From Carex sylvatica (taxonomy: Eukaryota; Streptophyta; Magnoliopsida; Poales; Cyperaceae), in contig CAXKVR010000933.1 in NCBI GenBank assembly GCA_964058845.1, positions 1 to 63,752 on the forward strand: 63,752 nt of DNA. The letters are read 5' to 3'. The translations under genes and the position numbers were made by a program. Of the stretch, positions 12,404 through 23,100 are shown in pieces. The stretch's first letter is position 1; each line of letters starts with the position of its first letter. The notes under the pieces were generated by a model, which was not told the DNA's origin, did not search any database, and saw only the letters and a list, made by a program, of their open reading frames with translations.

Positions 12404-14257
12404 TTATTCATCATCTTCATCATCATTGTCTTCGTCATTGTGCACATTGGAATTATTGTTTCTCTGCTGAGCAAGAATCCTGCCTTGTTGGGCACTAACC
12501 CGTTTTTTCTTTCCACTTTTACCCTTCCCTTTCCCCATTCTTTTTGCCTCCAGTTTCCTTACCAGATCTCTAACTCCTCTCCTCTTATACATCTTAAAAC
12601 TGACCCCCCTCTCAGCTGCCATTACCCGAACCTTATCTGTTATTTCCTTTGCAATATGTCTGTTATACAGCTTCAGTAATCCCTTCATTAGCTTTGCAAA
12701 GGTATCGGGCTGCGGCATCAAACCCGCATCTAACATCTCTATGCAATACACGCAGGCTTCCTTCACGTGCTTCTTTGCAAATAATGCATGAATCCAAATG
12801 GTCCATGCACAAACATTTAATTCGCACCTGCTTTTCACCACACAATTCCACATGTCTTTTGCTAAGTCTACCTTACCTTCTCGTACAAGTGAATTTAGTA
12901 GGGTTTTTAAAACCCCGTACTGAGGCGTAACAAAGAGGTCTCTCCCCACCATTTGCTTAAAATACCAACATGCTTTCACCAAATCACCTTGGCCCGCAAG
13001 ACCATTAATTATAATTATGAAAGTGTCAAGGCACAGTTCGACCCCACTGCTCTCCATTTGGTCCCATAAATCACAGGCTTGCTTCAACTCTCCTAATTTA
13101 CAGGCCAATCTAATAAGTATATTATACACATGGGTATCGGGCATGCAACGGGATTTATTCATCCGATCCAATAACTCTAAACACTCCTCCAATTGATCCT
13201 TCTTCTCATGAGCTACAAACAATCCAAAATATGCAATCGGATCTAACCTCAACCCTTTTGCAACCATAAGATCCAATAACTCATATCCCTGTTTAATATC
13301 TCCTGATTTGCAAAACCCAGTAATTAGAGTAGAGTAAGTAACTGAATCAGCACTACAATTAAACCTAGACATTTCAACAAACACCCGCATGGCCTCATCC
13401 ATGCGGCCTTTTGCGCAAAGACCCTGTATCACAGTTGTATAAGAAATCACATTTGGTTCACATCCTTTCTCCCTCATGCCTTTCATCAGCTCATAACAAT
13501 CTTCCATTTTTCCTGCTGCAGCAAATCCACCTAGTAATGTGTTGTAGACCACAGTGTCGGGTTCAAACCCATGTTTTTTTATCTGGACTAGAACATACTT
13601 GGCTTCCTCTAGTTTCCCTGCAATGAACCAAATTTTAAATTTATTTAACATGAGCACATTAGAATGATTTAATAAACTATAGTCATAAGTGGCATTATTA
13701 CCTAGCTTACACCAACCATATAAGAGAGAGTTGAAACATCTTAGATCAGGCTTGAACTGGTCCTGCATCTGCTCAAACAAATCGGCAGCCTCTTTCACAC
13801 AACCCTTCTTGCACAAGGCATCAACCAAGCATCTAAACATCTCTTCCTTCTGATCCTTACTGTTATTGGCATCAGTTGGCATTTCATCAAGCAGATGGAG
13901 GGCCTTGGAGAGGAGTCGAGGTGTGGCCATGCGGCGAAGGAGAGGAGCAGCGAGCTCTGGAGAGAGGAGCGAAGGGGGGAGAGAGGAGAAGAGAGAGAAT
14001 GCTGAATCAAGAGGAAGGATTTTGAGCGCATGGCGAAGAGAAGTTGTGGAAGGAGGGGTGGAGGTGGAAGACAGAGCGAGAGAGAGCTTGGTTGGGGAAT
14101 GCGAATAGAGACGGAGGAGGCGGTTGAGTTGATCGGAGTTGACTGATTCCGGCGAGGAGTCGCTGGAATTGGCGGCGGAGCTGGTGGAGAGAGATGCAAG
14201 AGAGTACGGTTTAAGTTTGAAGAGATGAATTGCTCTCCTAGTGCTGGGAGGAAGCAT
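12404..14257 (-). CDS. P-class pentatricopeptide repeat protein, probably mitochondrial
   Basis: PPR proteins bind organellar RNA through tandem 35-residue helical repeats and act in RNA stability, processing or translation. The frame from ATG at 14257 gives 617 aa. The N-terminus is rich in Arg, Ser and Thr and poor in acidic residues, as in a mitochondrial presequence. P-type repeats run from about residue 138 to 530, with repeated phrases such as PDTVVYNTLLGGFAAAGKME, PNVISYTTVIQGLCAKGRMD and ADSVTYSTLITGFCKSGDIK. There is no E or DYW editing domain. The tail is basic (KRMGKGKGKSGKKKR), then acidic (DNDDEDDE). A 28-residue insert in an early repeat matches an 84-bp in-frame intron; removing it leaves a canonical repeat and 589 aa. 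Target RNA cannot be inferred. Confidence 0.93.
   Translation of the reverse strand: MLPPSTRRAIHLFKLKPYSLASLSTSSAANSSDSSPESVNSDQLNRLLRLYSHSPTKLSLALSSTSTPPSTTSLRHALKILPLDSAFSLFSSLPPSLLSPELAAPLLRRMATPRLLSKALHLLDEMPTDANNSKDQKEEMFRCLVDALCKKGCVKEAADLFEQMQDQFKPDLRCFNSLLYGWCKLGNNATYDYSLLNHSNVLMLNKFKIWFIAGKLEEAKYVLVQIKKHGFEPDTVVYNTLLGGFAAAGKMEDCYELMKGMREKGCEPNVISYTTVIQGLCAKGRMDEAMRVFVEMSRFNCSADSVTYSTLITGFCKSGDIKQGYELLDLMVAKGLRLDPIAYFGLFVAHEKKDQLEECLELLDRMNKSRCMPDTHVYNILIRLACKLGELKQACDLWDQMESSGVELCLDTFIIIINGLAGQGDLVKACWYFKQMVGRDLFVTPQYGVLKTLLNSLVREGKVDLAKDMWNCVVKSRCELNVCAWTIWIHALFAKKHVKEACVYCIEMLDAGLMPQPDTFAKLMKGLLKLYNRHIAKEITDKVRVMAAERGVSFKMYKRRGVRDLVRKLEAKRMGKGKGKSGKKKRVSAQQGRILAQQRNNNSNVHNDEDNDDEDDE
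13618..13701 (-). other. Probable 84-bp in-frame intron in the PPR gene
   Basis: The minus strand reads AAGCTAG then GTAATAATG at the donor, and TTCATTGCAG then GGAAACTAG at the acceptor. It has a T-rich end and a TTCTAAT branch-like site. Removal joins WCKLG to KLEEAKY, restoring normal PPR helix spacing. The length is a multiple of three and no stop occurs inside, so retention would keep the frame open. Confidence 0.75.
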
Positions 14258-14392
14258 TCTCTTAGCCCGCTTTTTTGTTCCCCTATTTTTGCCCTTCTGC
14301 CTTCTTTTAGATTGAGTGGAAAAAAATGGAGGCTTCCATTTTCACAAAATGGAGGTCCTACCTGGGTTGGTATGTACTGAACTACTGATAAA

Positions 14393-14855
14393 GAAGGAAA
14401 ATTTCATGTATACCCTTCAAAAACTTAGAAATCCCTCCCCTGTCAATGTCATATTTACCATTCTAAATTTTAAAAACTCATAAATTTACCAAATTTATTG
14501 TATTTTCTATGAAAATTTATTTTCAATTTAAATACTCATTTTACCCTTTTTTAAAAGAATAATAAAATATAATTTGTGTGAGAATAATGTTTGGTCTTCT
14601 AATTGGTCAGTTTTCGAGGGTATATGGTTCAATTTGACGTATATGTGTGCATCATAAACGTGTTGCATATTTTTATTTTTTTAATAAAGAGTAAATTAGT
14701 ATATTATAAATTTTAAATGAGTAATATTAGAAAATACAATAAATTGGGCAAATTTGTGAGTTTCTGAAATTTATAAGGATAAATATGATATTATAAATTT
14801 TAGAAGGAAAATATGTAATTTCAATTTTTTTGAAGAGTATACATAAAATACCTTC
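14393..14855. repeat. Foldback (hairpin) element upstream of the PPR gene
   Basis: The left end GAAGGAAAATTTCATGTATAC and the inverse of the right end (GAAGGTATTTTATGTATAC) pair. Matching continues inward through CATATTTA, AACTCA and AAATTTATTGTATTTTCT on one arm and its complement on the other. No convincing target duplication was found. It is probably an old MITE. Confidence 0.65.
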
Positions 14856-15456
14856 GAAGAAAAAGATTTTTTTTTTCTGAATCTACTAAAAGATTTACAC
14901 TAATAATTGATGATCTAAGTTATTTTTCTTACAGATGGCTTAGCAAGGACGAAAATAGTGTCTTCATCTTTCGCAATCTTTAGAAAGACTACAACGAAAT
15001 GGGGCCTGAACTAGTGGTTGTACTACAGGATTAGTCAATATTTCCAAATGGACCAAATCCATTAGTACACTTCACTCCAATAAGAACAAGTTATTCTACC
15101 TCTTCTTCAGGCAAATTAAACAATGACTTAAGCTGTTAGACAAGATGTAAAAATATAAGGATTTAAATGAAATAAGCAACTTAATCCTTCTTAAATTTAA
15201 ACAGCAACCAACCATGACCATAGTAGGCAATCTCAACCTTGTATACTGTTAAGTCTATTCTAATTCAAAACTAAGTTAAATTAAGCTACTACTTGAATTA
15301 CAAAAGAAAGAAGATAGCCGCATAATATTATACAACCAGACCACTATCATACGAAGACAAGTGACCAAGATAATACAAGTAGCACGAAGTCCACCCTCCT
15401 AGGTAGCAGATTGACATATTAAGATGCAAAAGGAGAAGGAAAAAAAAAACTACATT
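14856..15456. other. Spacer between the PPR and helix-hairpin-helix genes
   Basis: AT-rich, with no open frame of interest. It contains the upstream side of the PPR gene and the downstream side of the next gene. Confidence 0.4.
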
Positions 15457-18400
15457 TCAACGCTTTCTCTTTCTTTTAGCACTTTTGTTAGATTGGGGCC
15501 GTGCTTCAACCTTTGTAGAAGAGGAAAGCGATTTGGACCCCACTGCTGTGCTCCATAGAGCTCGCTCCAAATCTGAAGCTGTGAAGCATTCTCCTTCTCC
15601 ACTTAATTCCTTGTAAAATGGAAAAAGAAAATAACAAATCAGAATAAGATGCACAACCAAGAGATTTAAGCACCAAACAGTTAAAATGCCAAAAGTTTAA
15701 CGAAGGACCACGACACTAACTCTTTTAGGGGAAAGAAAATGTAATCATACGTTGAAGAAAAAAAATTTGGAATAAAAACACCTAAGCTCCTCTTATTTAC
15801 ATATGAAAAACAAAATATTGCATTGTTAGAGGAAAATAATTAAAAATGAAAGTTGTGAGCAATCTGTTACTGTAGGCAACTATTTATAAAAATACAACAA
15901 AATATTTTTTCCGAGCATAGCTGAAATCGGTCAAAGTGCCCATTTGGTACACGAACTATGCATGAAAAACAATTTGGTCCTTGATCTCTTGGAAGAAAAT
16001 ATCAACTTCTCCCCTAAACTAGTAAGCTAAGAGACATCCTTCCATCAGCTAACCTAATAAAGTGACACTTCCAGCCATTTTTTTTTTTTCCTGTTGGCTG
16101 CAACCCAGCATATCTAGAATGGAAAAATAAAGGGTAAAATGGACTTTTGTGAATGAATAGAGTAATTATAATAGGTTTGGTAAAGGAAATTTTTTTCCTA
16201 AAGAGCCATGAGCTCCACATAAACTGCACCAAGTCCCAGATGCCTCTAATAAGGGTACAGTCACAGACTGAGGCCTTGGGCATTTTCCAATTTTCTACTA
16301 ATATGGCCCAGCAAAGAGGTGCAGCAAAAGGAAAAATAAAAGGCCAACAGTGCTTGTTTGAATCTATCTGTAAAAAATGAAGGTACAGAATGCTACATAG
16401 CATAGAGTCTTCTCATTCAATGCCTTTATTCCCTAACAAGTTGGGGTAGGCTAGAAATGAAACCCAACCGGAATCAGCAACACAGGGACTTCCCAGGAGG
16501 TCACCCATCATAGTACTACTCTTGTTCAATTCGTGAGGGTTTCATTTCCAAAAATAAGCTATTTTTTTACCGTTGGCTCGCCAAGCCTATCACGAACCCT
16601 CCTTTTTCCTGGCTTGGGACAGGCTGTGTAAAAACTACACAGGCGGAGTTCTACATAGAGTAATTTTGGTAAATCCAACAGTACTTTATGAAAAAAAATA
16701 CCGGCTAAACTATTTTTCTCCTTCTTGTCTCATTGCAACCCAACACAAATAACTAATTAAGAGCTGAATAGCTCCCTATTTGTAAAGTATAAAAAAAAAA
16801 ACAGCCTTCATATGCAAGAGTAAATTGAGATGAGCCACGTAAGTCGTCATATTAAATTTCACATCATTTCAATTAATACAAATAGACATAGGTTACCAGC
16901 CTAGTACCACTTCAACTCGAGTAAGAAAATATGTAAAAGCTGCAACCACATGCCAATAAAAAGGACCATATAGCTTATTTTTCAATAATTCAGACTCCAA
17001 TAACTGACCGATTCATGACCATTTGAAGATTTATTAAATTTCTCCAAATTGATTGTTTTGTTCTTAAGGCCTATATATAAATACATGGATGACAAACAGA
17101 TAGGAATGAGCTTTGAATCTCTACCAATAATAAATGACTTAAAAAAGATAATCTTGGGGCTTCTTTGCATTTTAGACAACACATGGGATCTCTGTGAAAA
17201 TTTCTATAAAAAGAAAACAGTTTTACCTCAGCCTTTTTCTGAAGCTTTTCAGCAAATGGGATATACTGCTTTAACGTATACTCCTTTGCACTCCCCATAG
17301 CTGCCATCAATGCCTTCAAATCAACACCATTCATCTCAATTAACGGTAAATACAAGTAGGGGTGTTCACTGGATACGGTTTATTTGGTTTTCAACCAAAC
17401 CGACAAATTTTGGATTAAATGGTTTGGTTTTTCGGTTTAAATGGTTCTGTTCGGTTGAATTTTTGAATTAATTCAGTTTTTTATATTTGGTTCCATTTAA
17501 TCTCTCATATTCGGTTCAACCAAACAAACTGAAATTTACTTGAATTACTTTGGGTTTTTATATTTGGGACGGTGTAATCTCTCTCATTTCGGTTCAAGTG
17601 GTATATATCTTGATATTTATTTCTATTATTATTAAATGTATTTGTGTATGTATTGAGTTTTGACCTATTAAAATTTAATCTTTCTTATTTTGGTTCAACC
17701 AAACAAACCAAAATTTACTTTGGTTCAGTTGTTATTAAGTTGACAAGTTTAATTTGGTTGGTTCGGTTAGATTTCTAAAACCTGAATAAAATTTTGGTTT
17801 GACTATTTTAATTTGGTTTTAACTGAATCGACCATTTGAAGACCCCTAAATACAAGGAAAATGGTTATGTTTTGTACCATTTTTAAAATTTGAAAGGTGC
17901 ATATTCTCGTGTAATAGATAATTAGATATATAGATATATTGCACCTCATCTGACATGAATGGTGCGACGTCTGGTGCGTAGACAGCTAGAATAGCAGATG
18001 CAGTGGCAGGACCCACCCCCTTTAGAACTGTCAAATTTGAGATAGCTTTGGAGAGGTCGGGGAGAGATGCAAATGCTTTCTTCGAAGCCAACTCCACTTC
18101 CTTTTCTCCCAGTGAGGAAACAAAATCTAAAAGTTTTGGCCTACAAGTGACAATTTAGATTGAATAGGATAAGTATTTTTGCGCTGAATTTATATGCAAA
18201 CTACAAGCCTACAAGTGACAATGATACCTTTCTTTGTAGGCCTGTAGTTTGCATATAAATTTAATAAAAAAATATTCTTGTAAATAAAACAAAAAGGTTT
18301 CAAACTTAGATTAGTAATGATCTACCTAAGGGAAAAAAAATGCAAAATTTGCAAAATTTCATGTGAGAATTTCATATTACTCAAAAATATCAGATAGCCT

Positions 18401-19497
18401 ATTCAAAACCTGAATTGTTTCAAAAATGCCCATGTAGTTAACTCCTTTAGCTTACCATTTGAGCTATGCTGAATTTTTTTTTCCTTGTTTTTGCCTGATT
18501 CTCCATAAGACAAATTATGCACTGCAACTCTTGTTTCCCACAGATAGCTACCAAAATTGTACAATCTCTCTTATACAAAAACATACTCCTTCAAAAATAT
18601 AACTCCTACCAATAATGTGCTTACTAAATAAATAATTCTCATATTATCACTGTATCACAAATTTCAATACAACTTATCATTGTTTTCATTATTTTGCCAA
18701 ACCAAGTCTAATTTGAATCGTTCAAATCTGCAATGGCCAGGCACATCAACATATCCAGACTGTCTTTTAGATTTGAACCATTAGTATCATTTTAAACTTT
18801 TTAACTTAATTAGGGGCTTAAATCATTTTAATTTGAGTGGACAAGTTTATTCTGGCCATTAGAGTAATAGTCTTCCTATTAAACCATGGACATTAGTGGA
18901 TTTGGTCAATTAAATCTTATCTAGTTCAACCTTAACTACAAAGAATTCAGGCAATAGCTGAGAAAGACCAAGCAGTGATTTTGTTGAGAATATAGAAGAA
19001 TTCTGTAAAATAGCCGTTAAGAGTTATGTTATGAAGATTAGCTGTTAGTCATTCTATAATTAGCCTCAAATCATATCTTTGTAATTTACGCAGCACAATA
19101 ACAGTAATAAGGAGAGTATTTTATAAATAGAGAAAATTTGAGACAGTAAGATTATAACGAAAGCAATAAAGTAATTATTCTTATTCACTTATTAAAATTC
19201 AATAGATTTATTTTTCTCTGTATTTACAGGAATGAAAGATAATCTATCTTAGGTATTAAAAAAGAAAGAAAAAGAATACCTCCATTTACCACGAGAGAGT
19301 TTCCATTTCATGAGGCGAACGAGCTCCGGTTTGTTCAGAAATGGGTCTGGGTCCCGCTGGCAGAGAAGGAGGGGTAGGTCCTTCCGATAAAATGAATCGA
19401 GAGACACGAGGCCGGCCTTGGCAAGCGACTCCAAGCGGCTGTCGTACGCCTCCAGTTCAGCTTTCCACCGGGCTCTGTCGCAACTTGAGAAATCCAT
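15457..19497 (-). CDS. Conserved helix-hairpin-helix protein, DNA-glycosylase-like, four exons
   Basis: Exons on the minus strand are 19497-19280, 18140-17945, 17313-17227 and 15609-15457. They sum to 654 nt (217 aa plus stop), and all junctions are GT-AG and keep frame. The start is the ATG of MDFSSCDRARWKAELEAYD. The protein has an N-terminal helical region (PELVRLMKWKLSRGKWRPKL), a helix-hairpin-helix signature LTVLKGVGPATASAILAVY, an acidic APFMSDE segment, a helix KEYTLKQYIPFAEKLQKKAE, then ASDLERALWSTAVGSK and a basic KRKRKR tail that could be a nuclear localisation signal. HhH motifs bind DNA backbone; this small plant family resembles HhH glycosylases but I see no established catalytic assignment. 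The exon 3 acceptor (TTTGAAG) is the least certain junction. Introns 2 and 3 carry transposon insertions, and intron 1 a strong hairpin. Confidence 0.8.
16400..16650 (-). mobile_element. SINE-like dispersed repeat with a 5S rRNA-like segment
   Basis: Flanked by an 8-bp direct repeat CTACATAG (16392-16399 and 16651-16658). Read on the minus strand it starts AACTCCGCCTGTGTAGTTTT. Around 16483-16521 it contains a stretch very close to the 3' third of plant 5S rRNA (GAGTAGTACTATGATGGGTG then ACCTCCTGGGAAGTCC), and it ends near CCCCAACTTGTTAGGG. The 5S-like part lacks the rest of the gene and is not a functional 5S locus. It lies in intron 3 of the HhH gene. Confidence 0.6.
17357..17848. mobile_element. 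hAT-type MITE in intron 2 of the HhH gene
   Basis: 492 bp starting TAGGGGTGTTCA and ending TGAAGACCCCTA, with one mismatch between the ends. It is flanked by a perfect 8-bp target duplication AATACAAG (17349-17356 and 17849-17856). The body is built of GGTTTGGTT and CGGTTCAACC words. It sits 44 bp upstream of the exon 3 acceptor on the gene's strand. Confidence 0.88.
18187..18261. repeat. 28-bp stem hairpin in intron 1 of the HhH gene
   Basis: Arms 18187-18214 and 18234-18261 are reverse complements with one mismatch (a G-U pair in RNA) around a 19-nt loop. A 16-bp direct repeat GCCTACAAGTGACAAT at 18139-18154 and 18208-18223 duplicates the exon 2 acceptor region. Confidence 0.85.
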
Positions 19498-19734
19498 GGC
19501 CTTGGAACCTCGGTGGCTATTCCTTCCGACAGACGCTAGATAAGAACTGGAGAAAGAAAAATGAAACCGTATTAAATGGCTCCGGCGGGAAACCCTATGA
19601 AATGAACATGTCATCGAGTTTGATGCTCGTTTCGCGGTGCTTTCTCTCGGAAAGTGAAATTATGTATATTTAAAAATAAATTGTTACTGTAATTATTGAA
19701 GAATAAAAATTTATGCAATGTATATTGTATATAT

Positions 19735-20152
19735 GAGGTTGGCTATTATGCTCATATAAGCATATTTTTATATATACTTATAACTCATTTTTGTGTTTTT
19801 AATGTCTAAATGGTCGATCTGAACCGTTAGATGTGATTTCTATATTGAAATGTACTTGGAGACCAAATTTTACATTTTTCTGAATTTTTTACTATTTATT
19901 AAATCACTTTGAAGATCGCTGAGCCAACAGTGGTTTCTGATTTTATTGTAAGCCACTGTTGGATCAGCAATTTTCAAAGTGGCTTAATAAATAGTAAAAA
20001 AATTTAAAAAAAATGTAAAATTTGGTCTCCAAGCATATTTCAATATAGAGATCACATCTAACGGTTCAGATCGACCTTTTGGACATTGGAAACACAAAAT
20101 GAGTTATAAGCATATGTGGGGATATGCTTATATAAGCATAGTAGCCAACCTC
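19735..20152. mobile_element. Hairpin MITE with 10-bp target duplication
   Basis: 418 bp starting GAGGTTGGCTA and ending TAGCCAACCTC, flanked on both sides by TTGTATATAT (19725-19734 and 20153-20162). The arms pair over nearly the full length around an internal AACAGTGG/CCACTGTT loop. TSD length suggests the Mutator superfamily. It lies about 240 bp upstream of the HhH start codon, within its likely promoter. Confidence 0.88.
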
Positions 20153-20162
20153 TTGTATATAT

Positions 20163-23100
20163 TTTATAAGATATTTAATAATTAAGTTTATTTGTTTAAA
20201 TTGAATTTATAGGTGTAATAAGTATTTTATCGTTGTAATTCACAAAATATAAAAATAGAATTAAAATTATATATGGTAAGACGTTCGTTGTACGGTGTTT
20301 AAAAGTTTTTTTTTGAAATACTGATAGCACAGTGTTTAAAAATTTGTTAATGATGGAATGAAAAATTTAATACAACGTAAATTATTAATTAATTGTTTTA
20401 TCAAAAAATTGCATGCTTGTTTATTAGAATGAATATATTCTATTTAATAAGTATGATTAGTAATTTACATGATAAGTGAAATTTTGGCAACTAACATCAA
20501 ATTTTGACTTTAATTTTAGAAAATATTTTGTAATAAAAATTATATTAATAATATTTATGTAATAATTGATGTTATAACATGTTTAATGCTTAATTAAATG
20601 ATTTTAACACATGAAATTATATAGCATTACATGCATGTTGCATATATGACTCACATCTTTTATACATTAACATGAAATATAAACTCTTGTTTCATGTGTT
20701 AATGAAAATGCATGGAAATATATCGTTTGTGAATCGATCAAAACTATTTAAATTAAAGAGCACTACATTTCTTATCTTGCATCCAAGTTTGATCAAAATT
20801 TATTTTTATTTACCTATCAATCTAATTGACTAAAAATTGAAGCATCGTATGGCCATAAACACTTCGTATTGGATTGAAGCTCTTACATAATAAAACTTCT
20901 GAACTTTTATAATAGATACGTTCAATGTTCTCTTTGTTGGGATTTCATGTGTATGCCTATATGGTAAGAATTTAAATTTTTTTCTATCACCACTTGGCTC
21001 AATACACAAAAGACTTTATTTATATGACAATAGTAAACAAGATTATTTCTTAATAGTTTCACCAAGCACCTAATGTGCACTAAATAAAAACAAATAAATT
21101 CATTCATTTCTCACACAAGAGGAGATAAGAATTTATACCTAAAAAGATTGTCAAATATCTTGTTAGAGGGAAGTCGATTTTTCTTTTACATATCTTGGAA
21201 CCGCTTTTCTTTTGGAAATACCTCTTGGTTCATCTTGAACCTAAATAATGAACTAACACATCTCTTAAATAGATGAATGTGAAGTTCAAAGGTTAGATCC
21301 AACCACCTACCAAAAAGAGATTCGACCTAGGAGCAAGCCTAACAACTTTCGGCCAAGGAGAAGCTTTTACAAATTTTGGCCAAGGGAAGAAGAAAGGGGC
21401 TGCTCAAAGAGAATTTTTTACTAAAGTTTATGGCATAAAAATTAGCTTAATTTTCCTTAATTATACCCCTTTAAATAGGCAAGGGTTAAGACAACTCTTT
21501 GTGTAAGATTTGAATCAATTGCATAAATGCCACTAGCCTTGTTTAATCATTTTATGCTCTTTATAATCTCATCTTACTATTGATTTAATAAATTAATATA
21601 TGAACAAATAATATTATTCATATTATTCTATTATAAAATATTTCTATTATTCTTATAATACATTCAAACATTATACTAAATAATATTTGCATAACTTCAT
21701 AAATTTATTTATGGCCTAAGCATGTCATATTATGATATTTTATTTTAGTATTTCATCACATGTATTTTATCTTATACATCATTATGAAATATAAAATACT
21801 TGTTATTTCTCTTTAGTTGGTGTGACCGTATAGAGGATCTATCTTATCTTGGTAATAAAATAAAACTTTATATTATTGACTATAAGAGGTTTTATCATTA
21901 CATTATAGTTACCCAAATGACATAGTAATTATTTAGTCAATCCACTAATTTTGTGTCTATCATTGTCACATGATATTATGAATAATATGCAAAATAAGAT
22001 TGTGCTATTTTTGCATTATATTTATTTTCTTGGTCTCTCAAGTGAATTATAATTATAACTAAATCAGTTATATTGCATGCGATATAATTCTACTTTATCA
22101 AGGGGCCCAGTAATATCATAACTCAAATTAAGAGACAATGATAATATTAACATATAGATTTCTCCCGCACAAGTTGTACACAACGAACTATAATTTAATT
22201 CATATCTTAAGATAGTATTTAAATAGCAATCACATTATATACTTCTCATGTGAAAAATGTACACATATCATATCTAAGATTCGAAAGGCACAATGAAAAC
22301 ATTAATGACACAAAACACAATACATATAATGTTCCATTCATTTAGGTCATGTTCAATATATAAAATACATATTTTTATATATTCATGTTGTAGGCGGCAG
22401 AAAAGTTCGCACACTGAGAGTTTTGTTTCTATTGGACGTCAGGTTAGCTGACGGTGCGGGGCAATGTGACGTATCATATTTCTTTTCTATCTATCTCTGC
22501 TTTCCTCCTGGTTCACCCTTGTGACGTACTTACGTTCATGATCAGTTCGTCGGGGTTTTATTGTTTTTTTATTGTGGGAAAGTTTAACTCCTGACGGGAG
22601 CAAGCCCCAGCCGTTAATTACATCAGAAAGACCTTTCGGGTCAAGCTGAACACCTCGTTCATTCTGAGATTTGTGCCTATTGGTCGTGAACTGAGTAATG
22701 GGGCTTTAAAAGGGGCTCATGTAAGGTTCATTTGGTAATTTGGTAGATTCTCGGTTGATTTGGACATGATCTGGATATTTTATCTTGGTCCTATGTGCAC
22801 GTGCATGTGTATTTAATACATTTAGTATATGAGAATATGTAAGGAAGTATCGTTTGTATAATTTAAATTTGAGAAATACATATTTAAATATCATTTCTAT
22901 AAAGATATGTCAAGAGAGGAGTATTTTGGTCATTTCAGGTTATGGCTGAAACTTAGATATGTTCAATTATTACTTAGAATTGTAGAGGATTAATTTTGGG
23001 TTCATTTGAAACTAGTTTGAGTCGATTTGGACTTGAAACGAAGAAGTTATGGCCAAAAAGGACTGAAAAAGACTTGTTTGTGAAGTTTTTTATAATCACA

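Noticed and set aside
16483..16521. Functional 5S rRNA gene
   Set aside because: Only about the 3' third is similar; the 5' part and internal promoter are missing and the segment lies inside a SINE-like repeat.
20934..22390. AT-rich copia-type solo LTR starting TGTTGGGATTTC
   Set aside because: No convincing 3' end with CA and no target duplication were seen.
22385..22760. LTR or promoter beginning near TGTTGTAGGCGG
   Set aside because: No matching end, TSD or second LTR could be found; the CTTTAAAAGGGG motif alone is insufficient.
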